DNA of 64,000 bases from Linanthus parryae (GCA_023055425.1 JALGPY010000007.1:12906001-12970000); one strand, 5' to 3'. Positions 46,712-58,766 are shown, counted from the stretch's first letter. The notes: generated by a model not told the origin, from the sequence alone. Numbers and translations: made by a program.

Positions 46712-47229
46712 TAATTGTCATTTGTTTGTTAGTAATAAGCCACCTGTCTACTACTGCACAACAATAAGTGAATTTCTACAATTTAGTTATTACTACGTGT
46801 TTTAACTAAGATAGCTTTACAAGAAAGAAAGCAGAGAGTTTGAGAGGTTCAGTTTGTTGCAAGAGCAAGAAAATAATGCGTGTTTGATTGTTAGAGAGGC
46901 GATTTTGGTGCTTTAGTGGTTTTGATCAGGCATAAGTTGTTGGTTCATAGCCTCTTTTCTCGATGGCGCGTAGTATAAAACTATAAATCAAATAAAATCC
47001 ACACGTATTAGAAAGATTTGGCGCTTTGTACTGAACTGATATGCGGATTTATTACTAGTAGGTAGATGTTATGGAATTACTCCCTATAAGATTGATCGGT
47101 TATACTGGGAATCATCATGTTGAGGGGGTTCTGTTCCTTTTGGAGTTTGATTGGTACAGTTCTGGCGCAAGATTGAGAGTCTGATTTGGTACAATTGTGC
47201 CCCAAGATGAGTTAAGACAGTGTTGCTAG

Positions 47230-48755
47230 CTGATCTTTTATTTGCCGCAGCCTGTGGCTCTTGGCTGCGCTTTTACGGCTCTGCGAGGAGATCTGAAAAG
47301 AGTTTTAGGTTTGGCCTCACCTTAAAATTCCCATATCCTGAACTTTATACTTCTGGAGATGCCGAAATATTAGTAGATTCATGTACGAGTGCCATCAGAA
47401 TGAAGAGATATGGAGAGAAGATAAATAAAAGAGAAGTCAAGAGGGAGAAAATGGGAAGAAGAGAGAGAAATCAGAGATGCCATTTGATAATGTGACCTGG
47501 GCCATACTTTATATTCGCAATTGGTCTGAGACGTAGGTGTCAAATATCATCTATTTTAAGGATGGATCTTTGAACACCTGACTTGATACTTCCCTAAATA
47601 ATATCGTCACAAAGATTTCATATTAGTCAGATGTGACTCAGGTTCATTATATGCAGGGCTGTCCCAAGGACGAGGCCTTAGTTTCTCTAGGTAATAAATT
47701 CATTAAAAACAACATTTCACCTTAATGTAAATTGTTGCGTGACTCTGCTTTTCTATCTTTATATAAAAGCATTCCAGATCATTTGCAAATGCGCCTGAAT
47801 AGACAAAAAGTAAAGAAGTAAAGATTAAAGATAGGAATGAGACAATATAATGCGAGTTGAAGACTACAATGGTTGGTTCATCATATGTTTTTCTGTGCAA
47901 GCAGGGTACTTCATGTTACTGCATTTTTACGAGGATGCATAAGAAGAAACGACAGATAACAGGAGATACAAAACCTTAATATTTGGTCTTAGATGATTAT
48001 ACCCTCTCTCCGGGCATTGTTTTCCAATTCGGTCACGAAATGAAAGCAATGCGAGTGCAACTCGTTTCTCCATATTAGTCCACCAGTTTCTTCAGCAAAC
48101 TACAAATTTAAGAATACTTCTAATTATGAAAAACATTAACTTCCTACTAGACAACTCAATAACTAGACCATAAGTAAACTTTATGTGGTACATTTAATTT
48201 ATGTCTTCTTCACCATTTCACATTTCTTAACGAAAGTGGGATTCATCGATCTCTCTATAAGATGGAACACACTCCTCCTGATATTGGCTTTAGTTTGATT
48301 CACATCTGTTATGATTAACCACGGAACTTTGCCTGATAAATTAGCCTTCATCAATCTAAAATGTAGATAATCCAATGGATTAACCAGATGGCCTTGATTT
48401 GGACTCCCGAGTGGGACTCCATGAGAATGTTTTGGAAACCAGCATTTTGAGAGTTCCTATTAGAATCAACTGAGTTTGATGAGTTTAGATGCAAATGATT
48501 TGCACTCCTGTTTATATATAGAGCTTGAAATTGATCAAAATGATCATAAAGTGTTTGTGAGCCCCTGAAGAACAAGTCTGATACTGATAAGTCACTCCCC
48601 TTTGGATCAAAATTTAGAATTTTTGATTCAAAGTGTTTGATGAAAGGATCCATCGAAAATCTATTTTCCATTTGTGTATTGGAAGGATATTCTGTGGCAT
48701 ATTGAATTGAAAGGAAGGTTTTCTTTGACGTCACTTCTCTAGCTTCTGCACTCAC
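47230..48755 (-). pseudogene. MYB-like pseudogene copy 1 (left arm of inverted repeat)
   Basis: The N-terminal part (48755-48430) translates to DLFFRGSQTLYDHFDQFQ and NHLHLNSSNSVDSN, clearly related to the N-terminus of the MYB gene at 51822 (LFFEGTPSFYGHFDQFE, NHQLHMNSSNSFE). The R2 repeat region survives at about 48110-48000 but contains stops. The R3 exon is missing. Downstream sequence at about 47340-47460 matches 50300-50415 below the MYB gene, so the whole locus was duplicated in the same orientation. The segment 48690-47880 is repeated inverted at 48815-49610. Confidence 0.75.
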
Positions 48756-48814
48756 TTTTCAAAGAACATCTTCCTTTCAATTTTGTATTTTCCATATAAT
48801 TTCCATTCAATTCA

Positions 48815-49850
48815 CAAATGGAAAATGGATTTTCTACTGGATCTTATTCATCAAAACATTTGAATAAAATTTCCACGTTTTGATGGAAAGGGGAGTAAGA
48901 TATCCGTATCAAACTTGTTCTTCAGGTTTCTCAAACACTTTATTATCAATTCCAAGCTCCATCTTTAAACGGAAGTCCATGTCATTTGCATCTTAACTTA
49001 TCAAACTCGATTCTAATCGGAACTGTTGGTTTCCAAAATTATAATCATAGAGTCTCACTCGGGAGTGCAAATCAATGCCATCTGGTTCATCCATTGGGAT
49101 ACCTACATTTTGGATCGATCAAGGCTAATTTATAAGATGAAACTCCGAGGTTAACCATGAGAGATGTGGATCAAACTCAAGACAATTTCAGGAGGAGTGC
49201 GTTGCAACCTGGACAGATAGCTAAAGTCCACTTTCATTAATGAAATCTGGAATGTTGAAGAAGACAGTTAAACTATTTGTAGAACATAAAGTTCATTTAT
49301 AGACTAGTTATTGAGTTGTATAATGGAAAGTTAACGTATTTCACAATTTTCCATATTCTTCAATTTGTAGCTTGTAGAAGAAACTGGTGGACCAATATGG
49401 AGAAAATAGTTGGACTCACTTGTCTACAATGTCTCGTGGCAGAATTGGAAAACAATGCATGGAGAGATGGTATAACAGTATAACTAACTGAGATCAAATA
49501 TTAAGGTTTTGATCTTATGTTCTTTTTCATTTATTCTTATGCATGCGTGTAAAAGTACACAAATGTGCCGTATCCTGCTTGCACAGAAAACTTATGACGA
49601 ACCAACCATTGTAGTCTTCTTCAGTTCGCATAATTTTGTCTCATTATGTTACTTATTGACACACGTCTGCAAATGGACCACAGTACTAATTTCATTTTGT
49701 ATAGAAGATATGCAAGCAGAGTGTTCACGCGGCAATTAGCATGAAGGTGAAATGTTATTTGAAACGAAATTATTACATCGAATGCGAAGGGAGTGTAAAC
49801 ATGATATTGCAAAACATAGTTACAGTGGAAGTTCTACACCAAATATACGT
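48815..49850 (+). pseudogene. MYB-like pseudogene copy 2 (right arm of inverted repeat)
   Basis: Plus-strand counterpart of copy 1: the segment from about 48820 aligns with the reverse complement of 48690-47880 over about 800 bases with an estimated four fifths identity. An R2 trace at about 49395-49475 reads GRIGKQCMERWYNS, closer to a canonical MYB recognition helix than copy 1, but the frame is broken around it. No R3 repeat. The gap between the arms is about 130 bp. Confidence 0.7.
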
Positions 49851-49869
49851 ACTTAATGAAATTGTGTAC

Positions 49870-50480
49870 ATTTTTAAGCTTTGAACTAACGGGGACGCCT
49901 CTTTTGATTCTGTCGTAGAAACCTTAACTGCTTCTCTACTGCCCAGCCTTAACTCTGGTCTGATAGCTCATGTTTCAGCAGCCATGATTGAGTCTACTTT
50001 GAGTTTTCCCCAACCGTCATCCACGATCTTGCCATCTGAGTTTAGTAATCCAACCAGTACAAGCAAGAGCTTCACTTGCTTTTCGCCAGGCGTCGGCTTG
50101 TTGGTTTCACCTATGTATGTCATCTTCACCTTCACTAAGGCCATTCACCACAGGTGATGCATACGCGAGTAAAACCTCATAAATCTGTTAATAACTAGTA
50201 TGTTGGTGCATAGTTTGAAAACCAGTTGAATTGATGGCGCATAGTAAAAATCAAATAAATTCCACGCATATTAGAATGATTTGGCTCTATGTACTGAACT
50301 TCTGAATTTAATACTTCTGGAGTTGCCAAAATATTAGTAGATTCATGTATAAGTTCCACCAGATTGAAGAGATATGGAGAGAAGAAGAATAAAAGAGAAG
50401 TCAAGAGGGAGAAACTGAGACGAGGTGGAAGCTGGGAGGTTGAATGTGACGCTTTTAATGTAGTCGTATAAGACGTCGTC
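49870..50480. other. Flank of the MYB gene, duplicated segment
   Basis: No gene recognised. Segments here (50102-50154, 50205-50280, 50300-50415) match 46250-46340, 46960-47040 and 47340-47460, marking the 3' flank of the duplicated MYB unit. A stop-free stretch at about 49910-50110 has no recognisable domain. Confidence 0.45.
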
Positions 50481-50481
50481 G

Positions 50482-51822
50482 TTACCCTTGGGGCCTTTCC
50501 TCCTTACGGTTGAATTCCAACGATTTTTTTATGGCATTTTCACTTCTTCCAGGCATTTCTTTAGCAATTGTTGCCCACTTATTTCCCAATCTCCGGTGGG
50601 CTTCGATCAGTTTATAGTCTTCTTCCTCGCTCCATTGCTCTTTCTACGATATTGACGGATAAATATAAATAACGAAACAATACATCAATACACATGGGAA
50701 TCCATGTTTACACACTATGACAATTCTATAGAATTGAATCACAAAACATATTATAGGAGCCAATTGTAAAATAATAAGTGCATAAACTTGTACACAACTA
50801 GATTAAAGAAATTAAATTTTTGCACACAGGAAAAATATTTAAAATTAATTGGTGTAAGGTAATTTTAATATACATTATCCAAATTGTATTTATGCTCATC
50901 TACGTTTTGTAGGTAGTTAATTTATTTAATAAACATGTCACCTTCATGCTAAGTGGCACCTGGCTTCTATGCTTATTCACTGCGTTTTTTTTTTTGATGA
51001 AAAAAAAGACTAAATTATGATCACATCTGCCAATTCTCAATTGTGAATGAAGAAATGATGAGGAAATTTTGAATAAACAGAATAATAGCCATTTCGTATT
51101 CTGTCTTCCAGCAAAAACTAGATAGGACATGTCTATTTATTTTTAATCTCATGCATAAGAATAAATTAAAGAAAAGATGAGATGCAAAACCTTAATATCT
51201 TCCTTTACATGGTTATGCCATCTCTGTCTGCATTTTTTTCCAGATCTACCATGAAGCTTGCGAGCAATGCGAGCCCAACCTTTTTCTCCATATTGCTTCA
51301 CCGATTCTCTCAACAAACTTCGAATTTGAGAAATAACAACTTGTAGCGAAGAACTTTTCAGTAGGCAACTTAATAACTGGGCGCCATATATAAATTTCAT
51401 GTAGTAACTTAAATTTACCTGTCTTCTAGAAGATTCCAAGGTCCTTTGACGGGAGTTGACTTCATTGAATCCTCTATAGGCTGGAACTCACTCCTGAAAT
51501 TAGCTTGATCTGAAATTTTCAAGGGTAAACATGGAACTTGATCTGATAAACAAACATTCAACGATCCAAAATTTAGGCAATCCGATGTCTGACCATGATG
51601 GCCTTGATTTGAATATCCAAGTAAGTTTGAAGGAGGATAATTTTGAAAACCATCATTTAGAGAAGCTTTACTACATTCAAATGAGTTTGAAGAGTTCATA
51701 TGCAATTGATGATTTGCATTTTCCTCCAAGAATGGAGCTTCGAACTGATCAAAATGACCATAAAATGATGGAGTCCCCTCAAAGAACAAGTTATCCATTT
51801 GTGAATTTGAAGTAAAATCCAT
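50482..51822 (-). CDS. R2R3-MYB transcription factor, MYB98/MYB115-118-like, abnormal R3 end
   Basis: Minus-strand exons 51822-51419, 51317-51191 and 50643-50482, GT-AG introns, 693 nt, 230 aa; an in-frame upstream ATG at 51930 would give 266 aa. Residues 1-125 are Asn/Ser/Phe-rich. R2 covers about 127-177, KGPWNLLED across the first intron to WARIARKLHGRSGKKCRQRW. R3 begins at 178 with KEQWSEEEDYKLIEAHRRLG and NKWATIAKEMPGRSENAIK. In this MYB subgroup the next residues are normally NHWNATKRR; here the frame reads KSLEFNRKEERPQG and stops, so the R3 recognition helix is altered and there is no C-terminal region. Relatives act in gametophyte and seed development. The gene may be a decaying or diverged copy. 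A TATATATATA run at about 52034-52048 (read on the minus strand) is a possible TATA box. Confidence 0.75.
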
Positions 51823-52272
51823 TGAGGGGATTGTGAACGGGAAGAAAATTTGTGTAGGAGATTGATATGGATGAAATCTTCTTTGAATGAAAATGGTTGA
51901 ACTAATGGAACTAGCTAGAGCACCACACAACTAATACTATCAAATCGTCTTTGAATGAAAATGGCTGAACAAATAGAGGGAGGGGGCGAGAACATATGAT
52001 ACAGTAGGGTGTTCTCTATCAGTGAAGAGCATGCCCTATATATATATACTGATATAGCCTAGGGTTTCCTGTTTATAATGCTTTAGCGATAAAATATGAG
52101 CCATAGGATTTGTGAATGATCAATGGTTGGCATTGAATCAACCCAACTTTCAAAATTTGATAGTTTTTCTCAAAGTAACGGGTAATACACACTAGTTAGT
52201 TCTCTCTCCCTTGCTCTTATTGATCGTAATGGTGTACAGTATTGTATATGGTTGCTACTGACGTAGACTAGT

Positions 52273-52580
52273 ATTCCTCTCATGTTTGAAAACAATTCAC
52301 TGGTCCAATTTTGTTCAAAGCCGTTTGTAGTGATTGATTCCTTATCTACTCGTTTACCTCCCTTATTCACCCAAAACATGTGAACCTCAAATTAAATTGT
52401 GTGCCATTAGATGAATGGTATATCGATTTAGAAGTTACCATTCATCTAATGTCCCGTGGTTTAATTTGAGTGTCACATGTTTTAGGTGACCAAGTGAGGT
52501 AAACGAAGAGATAAGCAATCAATCACTACAAAGTACAAACGACACTGAACAAAATGGTACCAGCGAAACATGAGAGGAAT
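52273..52580. mobile_element. Foldback (palindromic) repeat upstream of the MYB gene
   Basis: Two inverted arms of about 140-150 bp around a centre at about 52426 (TATCGATTTAG). The outer ends pair ATTCCTCTCATG with CATGAGAGGAAT; inner parts pair CCATTAGATGAATGG with CCATTCATCTAATG. Arms are imperfect but continuous. No target duplication is obvious. The element lies about 240 bp upstream of the possible MYB TATA box. Confidence 0.75.
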
Positions 52581-52621
52581 CTATATATACTATTTGAGAA
52601 TGCCTTTCTCCAGCTTTGTCT

Positions 52622-54545
52622 CAGGATTTGCCACGTGGAAATTATAATTAATTAATTTAGCATCTAAAAAAATTATTTGAAATTTAAATTTACATCACTG
52701 CAAAGTTTGAACTCAAAATGTGGCGCCGACATTTAAATTTAATTGGGTCCGTTTAAAAAAGTATATAACCAAAACATAACAACAATATGAACGACATTTC
52801 CAATATTGATGATAGGAATCAAATCGGTAGTTAATAATTGAGCTAAAATCGGTAAAAGTTGGTTGTCAATAAGGAAATTTCTAGCAAAAAAATATTGCTG
52901 AAGGAAATCATGATGTTAGTTGATAAAATTGACAGACAACAAGAAAATTTCCGTTACAAAAAAATGTAAATTTTAGTCCTATTAATTATATTTTTTTCCA
53001 TATTTGACAGCTTCTTTCTAAGAGATTGCTATAGTATTACAACGTTTAAAAGTTTTCCTTTAATAATGCATTGATCGCCTTATTATAGATAATTTTTTAA
53101 TTCATATTCCTTTTAATTATATCCTTCTTCTTCTATTTAACTAAATAGTTGTCAATCCATTTTCAATCCTCATCTCATCACCACTCCTCAGATTCAGATT
53201 ATTATTCATCTCCCACTACCATAACCTCAATCTCTTCCTCCGTAACCCCAATACTCCTCCAATTGCCATTTCCATCTCAATTTCGGAACCCTTGATCTCT
53301 CGATCTCTGAAGAGGAGATCTTTTCAGCTTCATCACATCGGCTGGAGAACAATGCATTGACGACTTCGACTAGACGAAGACAGTGGAAATCAGAGGACCG
53401 GCGCTGGCATTGGATTTGGAGGGCCGACTAATCAGGCGGTGACTTTGGAGGTATGGCATTGGCGGTGGAGGTGGCAGTCCAGAATTTTTAACTCATCTAT
53501 AACTGTGGATCCTGATTTGTTTCCAAGAATCTTTTTTCTTCTTTGGTGAGACATTTGTGAAGAGTTTGTTCAAAATTTAGTTCATCTCTTCTTCTTCTTC
53601 TTATTTGTTTGTTGATGTAAATTGATGTTTCTTCTTTTGGATCTGTTGTGGACGTTTTTGTGTGTGGTGTTAACTCATTCTCATATTAAAACTCCTCTAC
53701 TTAAAAAATTGATGTGGTCGTGGCACGGTCGCCCAGTTCTTTTTATATCATAATCTACAAGGAATGTTTTGATATGGAATTATCATTTATTATTAAATAA
53801 ATGATCATCAAGACATTTGAGTGCTTAGTATATAATCGGTATAAAAAACAATTTTCTACATTGTCATAATTTTGACATAAATGTTGACATAAAATCATAA
53901 TATAATAAGGTTAAAATCTACTAAAGTTGGTTAGCCTTTAACTAAATCAACAACTAAAGAAAATTACAAAAGTTGAAAATTGTCCCCAAATTGTTTGCCA
54001 ATAATTGTGCATGTTTAAAATTATTAAAAAAAATGTATATATAAAAAAAAAAGCATAACAATGATATATTATAAAGTCTGACAATTCAATTTGCTCGACG
54101 TTCACCAATCTAACTATTTATGTACCCAATTGATTTTCGCATTTTATTTGTTTACTTTTCATTTGTTTCTTCAAAAATCTAAAAATGCTCTCAATATGGT
54201 GAAGAAAAATCTATGTAAACTATCATTCTTTGAGTGAAAAAATGCCACGTGGAAAATACAATTAACCAATTAATGTAAATATATTGCTTCAAAATTTAAA
54301 TTTAAATTACATCTTAAGAGTATGAACTGAATGAAAAATTTAGCGTCTTTAAATTTAAAATCTGCAAAGTTTGAACTGAAATAAAAAAAATGGCGCCGAT
54401 GTGTAAATTTAATTCAGCCTGTTTAATGTTTATTGGCAAGTAATAGAAGATGTTAGTTGACAAATATTATTAGTCCGAAAGGAAACTTCCAAATATGCTG
54501 AAGGAACTCATAATTTTAGTTGACGAAATTATGATTGAATTCTAT
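52622..54545. repeat. Diverged direct repeats flanking about 1.3 kb
   Basis: A segment of roughly 300 bases at 52622-52970 recurs in the same orientation at 54236-54545, sharing TGCCACGTGGAAA, TGCAAAGTTTGAACT and ATGGCGCCGA. The DNA between holds a CT-rich stretch at 53150-53300 and GGCGGTGG-type sequence near 53395-53480, with no recognisable protein. It could be a degenerate LTR-type element without coding capacity (LARD-like) or a simple segmental duplication. Confidence 0.5.
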
Positions 54546-54925
54546 AAATTTCCGTCTCCAAAATGGACGGTGAAATCTCAAAATACACGTGAATTTGAAG
54601 GAAAGAATCATGCCATATAAAATGACCTCCATTATATGGCATTCATTGTGACGTTACCAAAGAGGTACCGAAATAAATCTTCCGATTTGATGGTGAATTC
54701 AACACCTTTCCCTCTCCAAAATGGACCAAAATGGCCAGGTATCCCAATAATATAATGGCGGTATTACACTTCCATTCGTACAGTTTGAAAGAAATCGTGT
54801 TTTTATTTCTGCTTTGTAAAAAAATTTGTGTTTGGTGTTTGGAGGTATGATTCTTCCCTTCAATCTGTTGTTTACATTTTATCAGGTAATTCTCTTCCCC
54901 ACTACATTCTCTTTTTCTCCCATTC

Positions 54926-55144
54926 ATGGACGAAAATGAGGAGCGGATAGAACAATATAGGTTAGCTCGCTTGGCGCACAAGAGAAAATTAGAAGAGGTG
55001 AGTTTTTTCTTCATAATTTACAGTAGTATGCTTTGTCCATGTGCATTATTCATGACAAAATCGATGCTTTGTATATTTGAAGTTCTCATGGCCGCTGCCG
55101 AAGGTATGCATTTGCGCGAAAGAGTCACTCGCATCCCCGTATAG
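54926..55144 (+). CDS. Unassigned short exon-like ORF
   Basis: Opens MDENEERIEQYRLARLAHKR, charged and probably helical, then LEE followed by GTGAGTTTT, a good donor site. Downstream in the same frame is a run ending TRIPV. If real, the first 26 codons would be a first exon, but I find no matching next exon. Family unknown. Confidence 0.2.
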   Translation: MDENEERIEQYRLARLAHKRKLEEVSFFFIIYSSMLCPCALFMTKSMLCIFEVLMAAAEGMHLRERVTRIPV

Positions 55145-55239
55145 GTAATACTAAGAAGACCGATTGGTCTATTATGTTCTATAATTTCTATAATTATTTA
55201 TAGTATAGATGTCTTGCAATATCAGAAGGAGAACCTCTA

Positions 55240-55680
55240 GCAGTAGGTAATGGACGTGGTTTACCAAGAATACCACCTTGAAACCCTGAACTGTGAGAAC
55301 CAGAACCATTCTTTGAGGTCCCTCCATCCTTTTATGATCATTTTGATCAACCCGATGCTCCATTTTGGGGGGAAAATTCAAATCATCAATTAAACTCATC
55401 AAACTCATTTGAATCTAATCAAATTTCTCAAAATGATGGTTTCAAAACTATCCCCCTTCACGCTTACTTGGGTATTGAAATCAAGGTCATCATGGTCAGA
55501 CATCGAATTACCTAGATTTTGGATAGCTGAATGCTAATTTATCAGATAAAGTTCCATGTATACCTTTGAAAAATTTGGATCAAGCTAATTTCAGGAGCGA
55601 GTTCCAATCTATACTCTATAGAGGATTCGTTGAAGTCATCTCTCATCAAAGTACCGTGGGATCTTCTATACATTATGCTG
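55240..55680 (+). pseudogene. MYB-like pseudogene copy 3
   Basis: Plus-strand remnant of the MYB gene's first exon. It reads PSFYDHFDQPDAPFWGENSN and NSSNSFESNQISQNDGFK, then after a frameshift the region matching GHHGQTSDCLNFGSLN, and ends near IEDSLKSSLIKVPWDLL, just where the R2 repeat should continue. No R2 or R3 helices follow. It has frameshifts and is truncated. Confidence 0.75.
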
Positions 55681-55714
55681 TTGTCAATTTGATCTCTATT
55701 TAATCTCATTGCCG

Positions 55715-57105
55715 ACTTCGTTGTCCAAGGGTCTATGTGCTAACCTCATCACCTCTGTGATCAAAATCTTCTTTTACAATGCATACAAAATAAGATGGAT
55801 TGAGAAATAAAAGTGGGAGAGAAAAAGTGACGGTTGTACGTTCTTGTAAGTTTGAGTTATGTTATATTTTGTACAAAACAAATTTCTTGTTGTTACTTTT
55901 TTCCAACAGTAATCGTGACAGATACAATATTAAAATACTGATTGAAACTTTGAGTTAGTTAAAAACCCCACATGAAACACTCTATGAATTTCAAATTAGT
56001 TACGAACATTTACTTTGTTCAGGCTCCCTTAAGATACCGGGGAGTTGCAGAAGTTCCTTAAAAATGTTTAAGACCAAACAGGTACTTTACCGAAAATTAG
56101 TTTCCAAAGTTAACATCTCATTCGTGTGGGTTACACAACTAGATGACCGAAATTGAGAATCTTTCAAGGTTTGTAGTGAAGATTGTACTATAAATTTCAC
56201 TTCAAGAGATTAAGTCTATACTCTATAATGATGAATTCCTTACTGACAACGGAGAATTTGATAAAATTGAGTGTTGTGTCTAAAAAAATGTGCTCATTCG
56301 GTTACAATTTTATATGGTTTTATTGTGAGGACGATGACCTGTGTTACTACTGTTTCTTTTTCTATTTTAGTCAATGGTCAACAAACTGATTATTATAACC
56401 CTAGCCGTGGTATTCGTCAAGGAGACCTTACAACTCAAATTAGAATTTCAACCAAAATGGCATAGTCAATCCCTAATCGAGTTAGCCACCTGCCGCACTG
56501 TATGTCAATTCTCATGGCTAAAACTCACTTAAGCTGACATCTATTATATTTTCAGTATATTAGGTTGTAGTTTAATATATAAGCTTTCTAGTTATTGCCA
56601 CAAAATTTGAATTTTATACAAAAGTTCCATATATAATATGTTAACAGCTAAAATTGTATTAAATATATGATATATCTACGTGCTCTCATGACGCCCTTAA
56701 ATACAAGTTTTTTAGAGTTTGTCGTTTTCGTGCTCCCGCTCCCGTTTTCGCTCTCGCTCCAGCTCCCGCTCCAGGTGACTTAAGGTAGAAATGAAAAACA
56801 CATTTTTCAATCCATCAAAAGCATAATTAGGAATAAATTACAAGGTTCGAAAGAAATGTTTTCATCTATTTCTGGTGAGGAATTTCCTATTAAATCCATT
56901 CCCTTCCTATGTATATAATTTCTATTTATTTACTCCCTACTACTTTTGTACTGAACTGCAACATTTTATCACTAAATACTGGTGGAGTAATGATTTTGAC
57001 AAGAAAAAAGTACACTGAAAAAACCGGGATGGTCTTTGTACTCCTAAAAGTGTTGTGAAATGGGTATTAGACAATTACATGCCTTTAACATTGCTTTAAT
57101 TGTGT
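55715..57105 (+). repeat. Segmental duplication copy A, with LINE fragments
   Basis: Matches 58830-60180 in the same orientation, with interruptions. Shared phrases include TTTTACAATGCATACAAAAT (55775 and 58891) and AAACACATTTTTCAATCCAT (56797 and 59886). It contains a LINE RT scrap on the plus strand (56320-56430; VSFSILVNGQQTDYYNPSRG, then IRQGDL) and a linker-region scrap (about 56980-57100). Confidence 0.7.
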
Positions 57106-57130
57106 AGATAGTGCGTTCTAGACATGTTGA
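56471..57130. other. Degraded LINE-related DNA with C/T-rich short repeat
   Basis: No gene. A short tandem of GCTCCCGCTCCCGTTTTCGC-like hexamers occurs at about 56732-56773. The remainder is LINE linker debris shared with 59860-60180. Confidence 0.4.
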
Positions 57131-57407
57131 TCATTGTCAACGTGGCAGCTGAAGATGAGGTTTGCTAGTACTCTACTATCATTGTATACTTATCTTCATG
57201 TTCGCACTTATCCATATGGGGGTTGTGAGACAGGGTCACCCTCGCATGTCAACCATACGGGAGTCAAGGGTCTAAGTGGCTTGGATGCTAGAGTAAGGTT
57301 CGTCACACGTGAGCAGCGGTTTCACTCACGTGCGATCCTTGTCAATTATCTGAGAGACTTGCTGATCACACACCTATATATGCGGTTGACCGTACACGTG
57401 CGATGCA

Positions 57408-57472
57408 GTTTTATAACGGTCGCGTACAGTTATATAACCGTCGCGTACAGTTATATAACCGTTGCGTACAGT
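57408..57472. repeat. Tandem repeat, about 20 bp x 3
   Basis: Three near-identical units of TTATATAACCGTCGCGTACAG lie in tandem. They sit upstream of the gag remnant, possibly inside its former LTR or leader. Confidence 0.75.
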
Positions 57473-57734
57473 TGTCCTAAGACCCCGATATAAAGGAATA
57501 TTGTCTTCTTCTCTAGGTTCAGTTCTTTTGTTATCCAAACATACACTGTTTCTCTCTCAGACGTCTGACAAGGTTTACTTTCATCCTTGAACACTTATTC
57601 TCTCGCTCTCTATGTGTATTGTGTATTTGTTCTTGTCTGTTGAAGGTATACATTCAAATTTATCCATCGGTATCCCTTGCATACATTAGTGAACCCGAAG
57701 TCTTAACACAACCTTCACGCTTCAACTTGCAATC

Positions 57735-58766
57735 ATGTCTCACGATGGCAACGACGGTTACCAATCTCCTTCAAAAGATGGAGTTACAAGAGACGAAACC
57801 CCAATCAACATCAACAACACTCTCCAGTCTCAAACAATTGCAGGCGATGCCCAGACCTTGGAGGCACTCAACGCGACTATCCAAAACCAGGCGAGAGTCA
57901 TGCAGACCCATTCTGCACAAATCTCCCAGAGAATGGTGATTCTGGGGAATATTACCGCCAATTACTCCCAAGGAAGTTAAGTCCCTTCTGGGATACCAAC
58001 TGCAACAACCCATCACACCACCATGCCGCCACAACAAACATCTTCGCCACAACCCCCTCTCCCATTTGGTCTAGCACCTCAAGCACCCAACATTCCACCA
58101 CCACCGCCACTCGCACCCGGAGTCCAACCGGAATGACTACCAGTCGGAATCTCTTTGGGGTGTTACCCGATGGGACCATCACCACCACCATATGCACTGG
58201 GAATACAAACCCAATGTGCGAACACTACACCTTATGACCCAAGCATGCCCTACATCCCTGGATTTTCCGCAACTTCCACATTAGTCGCAGGAGGAAATAC
58301 TTCATCAAACATGTCAACTCTGGAGCAGCGTTTGAATAATTTCCTCGGGAATCGAGGTCTTGCAGATGCAGTTATTCCAAAAGTTGAATGTGCTCCACCA
58401 ATCCCGCACGACATATACTTAATGTCAGATCCTCCTGCTTACAAGGCGCCTAAATGGGAGAAGTTCGATGAAATCAACGGAAATGCTCAGGAGCACGTCA
58501 TGTGATTTGTGGATCTGATAGTGCCACATGGAGTTGATCAACGACTATTAATGCGCAAATTCCCAAAATTTTTGGGGCATGTTGCGTACAAATGGTACAG
58601 AAAGGCAAGGTCCATCCGCACATTGGAGAACATGGTGAAGAGATTTTACACCAAGTTCTTCCAAGTTGAGGAAAGGGTGACTACGATTCACTTGTCGCGA
58701 ATGCATCAAAAGCATGATGAGGAGGGAGTCGCATTTGCCAACAATTTGAGAGCAAAGTCACATTAA
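57735..58766 (+). pseudogene. Ty3/gypsy-type gag remnant
   Basis: Opens MSHDGNDGYQSP at 57735, with a polar Gln/Asn-rich stretch, a proline-rich segment (58030-58260), then DPPAYKAPKWEKFDEINGN (about 58428-58485). After a stop at about 58503 the frame continues with HVAYKWYRKAR, TKFFQVEERVTTIHLSRM and FANNLRAKSH. The last block matches the retrotransposon gag core common in plant gypsy elements. A stop at about 57978 and the one at about 58503 break it, and protease, RT and integrase are absent; the sequence switches to other repeats after 58766. Confidence 0.8.

Noticed and set aside
57134..57493. 119-codon ORF with repeated YSYITVA words
   Set aside because: The repetition comes from the 20-bp tandem array; no family resemblance.
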